Below are positions 58,044 through 64,000 of a stretch of DNA of 64,000 nt, one piece after another. This DNA is from Aspergillus flavus (taxonomy: Eukaryota > Ascomycota > Eurotiomycetes > Eurotiales > Aspergillaceae). The notes below the pieces were generated by a model. That model was not told where the DNA came from, did no database searches, and worked only from the letters and a program-made list of their open reading frames with translations. Positions within the stretch are counted from its first letter, which is position 1. Each line of letters opens with the position of its first letter. Location of the stretch: positions 1,364,001 through 1,428,000 of the forward strand of contig NC_092403.1 of the NCBI RefSeq assembly GCF_009017415.1, read 5' to 3'. The position numbers were made by a program, and so were the translations under genes.

Positions 58044-59434
58044 TACATCTGGATGCTATTGATTCCGCGCTGATGAGGATGATGTTCACCGCCTTCTCTA
58101 AATGTTATTGGCCAAACACATCACGTGGGGCATTACTCCTTCTATGGCTACGGATAGCCTGCCCGATCCATATCTTGCCAAGAAATGTGCTGTCACTTCG
58201 CACGCCCTATACAAGTTCCGTCTCCTCCGTGTAACAACGGTGTCTCGAAACCTTTTCGACAATAAACTTGGTTATCATCCCTCAGTCAATGACGCCGCAC
58301 GCGGCCTCTCATCGTCAATCCCGCGGTCAATGAGTAGGGTATCGCTGGCTTGCACACAAGTCCCGGTCAGAACATCTTCGTTGTAATGCTATGACCCCCG
58401 CGCCTCCCGCTGTCATCCATAAGGCAAGCGTTGCGTATGTCTGCTTCCTCGTCTTGGGGGCAGGCATCTGTAGGCATCGGCTTACTAATTAAGTTATCTT
58501 CCAGGGCCAGCAACTGAAGCTAGCGCGGGAACGCATAGGACTGAGCATGGGCACATTAAAGATTCTCGGTGATCAATGGCCGACGGGGCAAAGGACCCAT
58601 CAGGAGTTGGCATAATTGCTGGAGAAACCCTGAGTCCACAGAAAAAGCACGAATAGCTGCGGATGCTGGCGTCAGTGCTCGATGGATGAAAATTGAAATC
58701 ACTTCGCACTTTCGCACAGGCCGCGCGTTTCGGATCCTGACTATTTCCGTCCCAAATCTAATTTCTGCGGGCTATTCGATTAGGTTACTTACGCCTGATA
58801 CAATTACTGAGGTACCTCCTGTGCCCTGTAGTAGAGAGGGTTTTCCTTCTAAATATTAGTACTGGTGTATCGCAGTGTGTCTATATCAGAATAAGAGTGG
58901 ATAGACTTCTAGGCAGTATCTATATAGGACCAGAGCGGAAATGTACAGGTAATAGAGTAATAGAGCATGCCCTCTCGCTGAAATTCATGTGGAGCGAATC
59001 GCATATTTTTCCCCAAACAATGCACTCAACCACGGATGGGCGATTGTCGGGTGTTTTTGGCAACACGAGGTTCAATAGGCTATTCGGGAACGGCCACCAT
59101 CGAGTCGAGACAATATTTTCCGTGTCTATGTCGTTTTCAGACCGTGGAATGTCAAAAGGTAAGGTTTATTTATCCTATACCGTTGTATTTATCGTTCTAG
59201 ACCAAGCGTCAACTAACAAATGAACACCCTGCGTCTCGGGTATCACTCTCATGACCTCAGTCACCTTCATAAATACAACCGGATATCCATAGGCTATCCC
59301 TGAAACCCGCCAAAGACATAAATACGAGATCATGACACGAACACATCCAAAACTTCGAATACTATCTATGAATCTTTAATATAGAAAACCTATATACTAT
59401 CAAATACACCCAAATTCGAAAGAACCTTACTAAA
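58044..59434. other. 1.4-kb stretch between the helicase relic and the MDR gene
   Basis: No supported gene; possibly the 5' remains of the helicase element, plus the promoter of the MDR gene. A 94-codon plus-strand frame near 58102-58386 resembles nothing I know. Confidence 0.4.
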
Positions 59435-60433
59435 ATGTCCACTACAACCCTCCCCAAAACAATGCGTGCTCTCCTTCAACCCGACATCCAAGAAACCCGC
59501 CTTATCCAAACCACGCTCGACATCCCAACCCCAGACCCCAACACAAACGAGCACCTCATTCGCGTCCACTGCGTCTCCCCCTGTGCAAATGAACTCAACT
59601 GGCTAAAGTACTTCCCTCCACCCAAGCCCCGGACACAAATCCCATGTTACGACATCGCCGGCACAGTCGTCAAATCGCCCCGCAATTCTCCCTTCTCTGT
59701 CGGAGATGAGGTCTACGCTCGGACAAACTATCTGCGGCCCGGTTGTGCCAGCGACTACACCATTGCCGTCACCGATGAACTGGCGCATCGACCGAACAGA
59801 CTAAGCTGGGCGGAGTCAACTGCCGTCCCGCTTTCCGCGCAAACGGCTTGGCAGGCTTTGTTCGTTCAGAGCGGGATTGGGAACTTTGAAAGTGAGGAGT
59901 GGAAGGGGAAGAGAGTTCTTGTTACTGCTGCTTCTGGAGGAGTGGGGATCTGGGTTACCCAGATTGCGAGGCTGGTTGGTGCGACGGTTATTGGGACGTG
60001 TGGATCGAGGAACGTGGACTTTGTGAAGGGGTTGGGAGCGAGTGAGGTTATTGATTATCGGCAAACTGATTTGCGGGGGTGGGCACAGGAGCCAGGGAAC
60101 CAGGTTGATGTGGTTGTTGATTGTATTGGGGGGAAGTCATTGGCAGATGCGTGGTGGTGTGTAAAGGATGGCGGTGTTTTGGTTAGCATCTACCAGCCCC
60201 CGAAGCAGGTTCGACCGGAGGAGTTACGAGAGAAGAGTGTCAAGAGTTTGTTCTTTGTGATGGAGCCAAAGAGAGAGCATCTTGAGGCTATTACGAAGCT
60301 TGTTGAGGTGGGGAAGTGTCGGCCTGTTGTAGATAGTATTTGGCCTTTGGAGCTTTTCGAGGAGGCTTTTGCGAGATTGGATGGGGGACATGCTAGGGGG
60401 AAGATTATTTTGGATTTGTCTCTCAATCAGTGA
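59435..60433 (+). CDS. quinone-oxidoreductase-like MDR enzyme (no zinc)
   Basis: A single exon of 332 residues. Seen: MRALLQPDIQETRLIQ, VHCVSPCANELNWLKYFPPPKP, CYDIAGTVV, SVGDEVYAR, ESTAVPLSAQTAWQALF, and the nucleotide-binding VLVTAASGGVGIWVTQIARLVGATVIGTC (about 167-195) with the AxxGxxG pattern of NADPH-dependent quinone oxidoreductases, then DVVVDCIGG. The zinc-binding residues of alcohol dehydrogenases are absent. Fungal members reduce quinones, enones or enoyl groups and some act in trans with polyketide synthases, but no synthase gene is nearby. The ATG sits in a good context (TAAAATGTCC). Length is typical. Confidence 0.88.
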   Translation: MSTTTLPKTMRALLQPDIQETRLIQTTLDIPTPDPNTNEHLIRVHCVSPCANELNWLKYFPPPKPRTQIPCYDIAGTVVKSPRNSPFSVGDEVYARTNYLRPGCASDYTIAVTDELAHRPNRLSWAESTAVPLSAQTAWQALFVQSGIGNFESEEWKGKRVLVTAASGGVGIWVTQIARLVGATVIGTCGSRNVDFVKGLGASEVIDYRQTDLRGWAQEPGNQVDVVVDCIGGKSLADAWWCVKDGGVLVSIYQPPKQVRPEELREKSVKSLFFVMEPKREHLEAITKLVEVGKCRPVVDSIWPLELFEEAFARLDGGHARGKIILDLSLNQ

Positions 60434-60967
60434 CTTGGGTTTTGTGATTGAGACGAAGCCTGAAATGTTTTTACCGTCAATTGTTATGTCTGTAGGAGGT
60501 ATTTTGGTATACATAATGGAGTTGAATATGTTATTATAAGTATGCCGAATGGTGTTTTTAAAATCAAGGAATTTGCTGATGGCGGGGATATATAAACCCG
60601 TGGACAAAATCTAGGCACGAGATGACCGGCTCTGCTTACAGGCATATTGGACAGTCAGCTTTGATGTTCTCGGTTAAGGTAACAAGGTCAAGAAATCGCT
60701 AGTGTCTGTAAATAACGGCATAAGGATAAGCTCCTATCTTATTACACTATTCGAAAGGCCTCGTTTGTCAGACTGAAGAGAGACGTGATATCTTTGAAAT
60801 GAGACCTTATGATATAGGTCCCATCAAACAGCCCGATCTTCTCAATATAGAAACAATGCAAGACAAATCTACATCTCTGGGTGTTGAAAGTCACAGAGAA
60901 CCAATTTCAACCTAGAGTGGTGAAGCAAACCATGGTACATTACTATATACTACTAAATGTATGAGCT

Positions 60968-60989
60968 GGGGGGTGGGGGGGGGGGGGGG
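60968..60989 (+). repeat. poly-G run
   Basis: Six G, one T and then fifteen G. It could form a quadruplex and is a likely site of length variation or assembly error. Confidence 0.9.
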
Positions 60990-61026
60990 CGATAAGATAA
61001 GAATTTCCGACTTTTGAGAATTTCCT

Positions 61027-61052
61027 GAAATTCAAATATGAAATTCAAATAT
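61027..61052. repeat. two-copy tandem duplication of a 13-bp unit
   Basis: GAAATTCAAATAT occurs twice in direct succession; probably a replication-slippage duplication. Confidence 0.85.
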
Positions 61053-61515
61053 GACATTTATGAATTAGAACGGCTACGTGAGTCAAGATCGCCCAATACT
61101 GACATCCCCTGTGAAATCGACCAAGAGGCTACTTCATAACAAGAAAATATCCAAGAAAATGGCAAGCAAATGGACAATGAAGCGTGATTGAAATGTTGAG
61201 GGTTTGATATTCAAAATGTCAAATGCCAAGAATTTCATGATTTTCCCAAAAGAATTATGCATCATATGCACCCATGACTAAGCAAATGCATAAGGGATTA
61301 ATCGCACATTGGTTCAATGCTTGTGATCTTCCACTGTGATTCAGCTACCGGCAAAGAGGACTCACATTGCTACAGTTGGATGACAACATTACTTTACATC
61401 TATCTAACCGCTATAGTTGAGGATAAATAAGACAAGTGTCTTGATTCGTGTATCGTGACTGTGACAACATCATAAATCGCATCGCCATTGCTTCGTAAAC
61501 ACGTCCCCGCATACA

Positions 61516-62434
61516 ATGTCCACCGACCCTTTTCCCTCCATTCTGGTGAGTCCAGAAGATTTTCACAATGCCAAGAAATCAGCAACCCGTCGTGTCATTC
61601 CAGTAGCGGCAGGGCGTGGGACACTGCGCTCATCCTACGAAAAGCAGCATATACCAGGCTCAGTGTAGGTCAAGTTGTTACCCCACGTACAATACCGTGT
61701 CCTAAGAAAGGAATAGTTTCTTTGATATGGATGTCATAGCAGACAACACATCACCGTACCCCCAGATGCTTCCCACGGCCAGTCACTTCGCCCACTGCAT
61801 GGGAGAAATGGGTATCCAACCGGACGACATCCTGGTCGTCTACGATGCAGTCGAGATAGGCATGTATAGCGCACCGCGCGTAGCATGGGCCTGTCGCCTC
61901 TTCGGACATGATTCGGTACATGTCTTGAACAATTTCCGTCTGTATACGGAACAAGGATATCCAATTCAAGAAGGAAATATGTCGCCGCTCCCACAGACTG
62001 TTTACCCTGTTCACGAACCAGGTGCGAACCAAGTTATCGCATTTGAGGAATTGCGGAACATTATTTTGCATGAACGGAAGAATTACGACATCATAGACGC
62101 CAGAATCCCAGGTCGTTTTTCGGGGACGCAGGAAGAAGCTGATTCCACTCTCCGGTCGGGACACATGCCTTCTGCGATCAATATTCCGTTGGCAGCGGTG
62201 TTGGACACAGAATCGAAGGCTTTTCTGCCATTGCCAGAACTGAAGAGGCTCTTTGAGACCGCGGGTATCGATGGCACTAGACCGGTTATCTTGACTTGTA
62301 ATTCTGGAGTAACTGCCGCCGCATTGGACTTATCTTTACAGGAGACAGGTTACGATATGGAAAGGAGGGTGTATGATGGGAGCTGGATGGAGTGGACGAG
62401 GAGGGCGGAAAGTGACTTGGTAGTCAGGGATTGA
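61516..62434 (+). CDS. two-domain rhodanese/3-mercaptopyruvate sulfurtransferase
   Basis: Exons 61516-61664 and 61717-62434 give 288 residues. Seen: an N-terminal rhodanese domain with EKQHIPGSVFFDMDVIADN spliced across the intron and DDILVVYDAVEIGMYSAPRVAWACRLFGH, a linker, and a C-terminal domain with YDIIDARIPGRFSG, RSGHMPSAINIPLAAVLD and the active-site loop TCNSGVTAAALDLSLQETGYD carrying the catalytic Cys. The loop reads CNSGVTAA rather than the CG(S/T)GVTA of mercaptopyruvate sulfurtransferases, so the second position is unusual. It transfers sulfane sulfur from mercaptopyruvate or thiosulfate to thiols or cyanide. There is no clear mitochondrial presequence; a cytosolic form is likely. 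Confidence 0.88.
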
Positions 62435-63032
62435 CTTTTACCCTCTCTATACATGTTTCTCACACGTTATAGACGTTTGCTCTACCGATACTTTAAAGCA
62501 ATGTGAGACAGAGGCAGATCATTTGTTCATTGAAATATCCCGATAGACACTGCTTGAGCATCTATTGTACTCTCTGGGGACAACAAAGCCAACGATAATA
62601 CGGTCCTTTTCATTTGTGTCATGAAAAGGCTATGACTTGCTCCAAGATGAGGCATTGAGCAGAATTAATTCTTTGCTTGATTTGTAAGGAGAATGGCGCC
62701 TGTCCAGTAGCTCGGAAGCCTAAGCGAGACATGAACTGTTGAGAATAGCCTATAACCCATTAAGTGATCTAGTTATATAGTGCAGGAGAAACACTGAGAG
62801 TTGACTCAAGACCTGGTCTTCCCCTTTCAGCAAACAGTGAATATACTCCGCGGCGTCCATGCAAACTACACAAACCGTGCAGGAAACTCGTTTGTTCTTC
62901 TTCGAAACAATGAACTAATTTCTACCATCAGACCCATTAGATATTCTGGCTGAATTCCAACAGCTTGAGCAATACTATCCCTTTTACCTCAAACCCTTGG
63001 CTTTACCTTGGTGGTACTTTTAGTCTCTTCCA
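62435..63032. other. intergenic between the rhodanese gene and the edge gene
   Basis: About 600 bp; no supported gene or repeat. Confidence 0.4.
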
Positions 63033-64000
63033 ATGACATGTCGCGGGGTGTGGAATCTCCGTGTGAAAGGTCCGTGACATATACTAGATGACTCCATAGT
63101 TCCCCATACTGACAACTACGTTTAGGGAAATGGTATCGGTACGGTGATTCGGCTTGGTTAATTACTCCTCCTGGCATATATCCACGCTGCGAAAGCTCAA
63201 CCAGTTGCTTGGCAACCCGGACAACATCAAAGGCTGGAAGAAGGTCACATCACCTACCCTTGATCTTTCCGACATGGACTTCATCTACACTCTTGATACG
63301 GAAACTGGAACTTTCAAAATCTCCCAAGGGAAGCGCTTTACCAGACCCCTATTTCCTGTACCGACGGACACATATCTCAAGCCCGCTACCCTTCGGGAGG
63401 GCCATGATATTGGTATCCGTTTCACTGATTTGGGGTATTCTCACCTTGTCCCACATAAGTATACCAGAGTCGACGAGCTCGACCTGCAACGACTCAATCT
63501 AAAAAGATTACAGTTGGAATTTGGTATTCCGACTGCCATGAATGAGCTACAGGAGCGGATCTTTACGGACTTTCTCTTCAGATGGAATCGGTACCTTGAC
63601 CCTTCTGATTGGGGATACACGAATCGTGACTTCAAATCACTTTCCATGGCCCTCTTGCGTTTAGCAGCTTGGGACTTTGAGGTCACGTCAGGAAGTAGAA
63701 CTGACATGGGTAAAGCAGTACTTGAACAATGGCAGTATCCCAAGACGGAGGTTTTCTGGTTCCACAGGTTCCTTGTTGTGATTCAGGAGGACATCCTTCC
63801 TGTATCAATGAAAAGCATAGCTATACTGAAGGCCAGAATATATCTGGATCACAATGGAGCAAACGGCCATGTGCCTCGCTTGATCCTTCTTTCTCCTATC
63901 CATGTCGCCTTTGTGGAGCTTCGCAAAGATGGCGATTGGTGTAGCAAAAGTCTGTTATTAGTCACTAGCTCCTCAGCAGCTTGGTGCTCACCTGGTTTCC
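63033..64000 (+). pseudogene. uncharacterised fungal family gene, partial at the window edge and apparently frameshifted
   Basis: A tentative first exon (63033-63069) and an acceptor at 63124-63125 open a frame with GKWYRYGDSAWLITPPGIYP. Around 63185-63200 the reading passes one base out of step into a second frame that is open to the window end: KLNQLLGNPDNIKGWKKV, DMDFIYTLDTETGTFKIS, FGIPTAMNELQERIFTDFLF, LLRLAAWDFEVTSG, VFWFHRFLVVIQEDILP and LVTSSSAAWCSPGF. The combination is that of a widespread fungal family of unknown function. No intron signal fits the switch, so a one-base deletion or sequence error is the simplest explanation. The first exon and start are guesses; the gene continues beyond 64000. 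Confidence 0.62.

Larger units (their letters stand above)
60434..61515. other. 1.1-kb intergenic stretch with simple repeats
   Basis: It contains a guanine run (60968-60989) and a 13-bp tandem duplication (61027-61052). No gene is supported. Confidence 0.5.

Noticed and set aside
1..64000. CRISPR arrays or bacterial-type operons
   Set aside because: Spliced genes throughout; no regularly spaced repeats were seen.

Overview
The window looks like a chromosome segment of a filamentous ascomycete, most likely of the Aspergillus/Penicillium group (Eurotiales). The genes are compact and mostly interrupted by short introns (45-75 bp) with GTAAGT/GTGAGT-type donors and CTAG/ACAG-type acceptors. The families present (PTH11-like receptors, GT32, GH76, ABCC pumps, fungal bicupin oxalate decarboxylase, a subtelomeric-helicase relic) are typical of such genomes. 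All gene models below were built by joining reading frames across introns by eye; each joined model keeps one open frame and contains the expected family motifs. I saw no tRNA, rRNA or CRISPR.

Region 1 (about 1.4-17.5 kb) is rich in glycosylation genes. It holds three different membrane-anchored GT32 glycosyltransferases (1462-2625, 4769-6198, 14054-15199), a PIG-L-type GlcNAc-inositol de-N-acetylase convergent with the first of them, and a nucleotide-sugar/triose-phosphate-type transporter (16221-17502). An alcohol dehydrogenase without a structural zinc lobe, an eight-finger C2H2 protein and a small-molecule O-methyltransferase lie among them, with a decayed F-box/LRR-type pseudogene. A pathway making a de-N-acetylated glycolipid (for example a glycoinositolphosphoceramide) is a reasonable but untested reading.

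Region 2 (about 19-34 kb) is accessory metabolism: a secreted lipase, a GNAT acetyltransferase, a broken GMC oxidoreductase, a divergent pair of UNC93-like MFS transporter and TauD-type dioxygenase, a GPI-type GH76 mannanase/transglycosidase, an FMN-dependent 2-hydroxyacid dehydrogenase, a small ABM-domain protein and a PTH11-like seven-helix receptor.

Region 3 (about 34-41 kb) is a gene desert broken only by a single-domain jacalin-type lectin.

Region 4 (about 41-55.5 kb) carries a full-length ABCC transporter, a LPPEIR-motif protein of unknown function, a class I glutamine-amidotransferase-like protein, a secreted selenium-binding-protein-like beta-propeller, an oxalate decarboxylase and a tandem alpha/beta-barrel protein.

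Region 5 (about 55.5-64 kb) contains repeats, a truncated and frameshifted relic of a telomere-linked RecQ-helicase gene, a quinone-oxidoreductase-like MDR enzyme, a two-domain rhodanese and, at the right edge, part of an uncharacterised fungal family gene that carries an apparent single-base frameshift.
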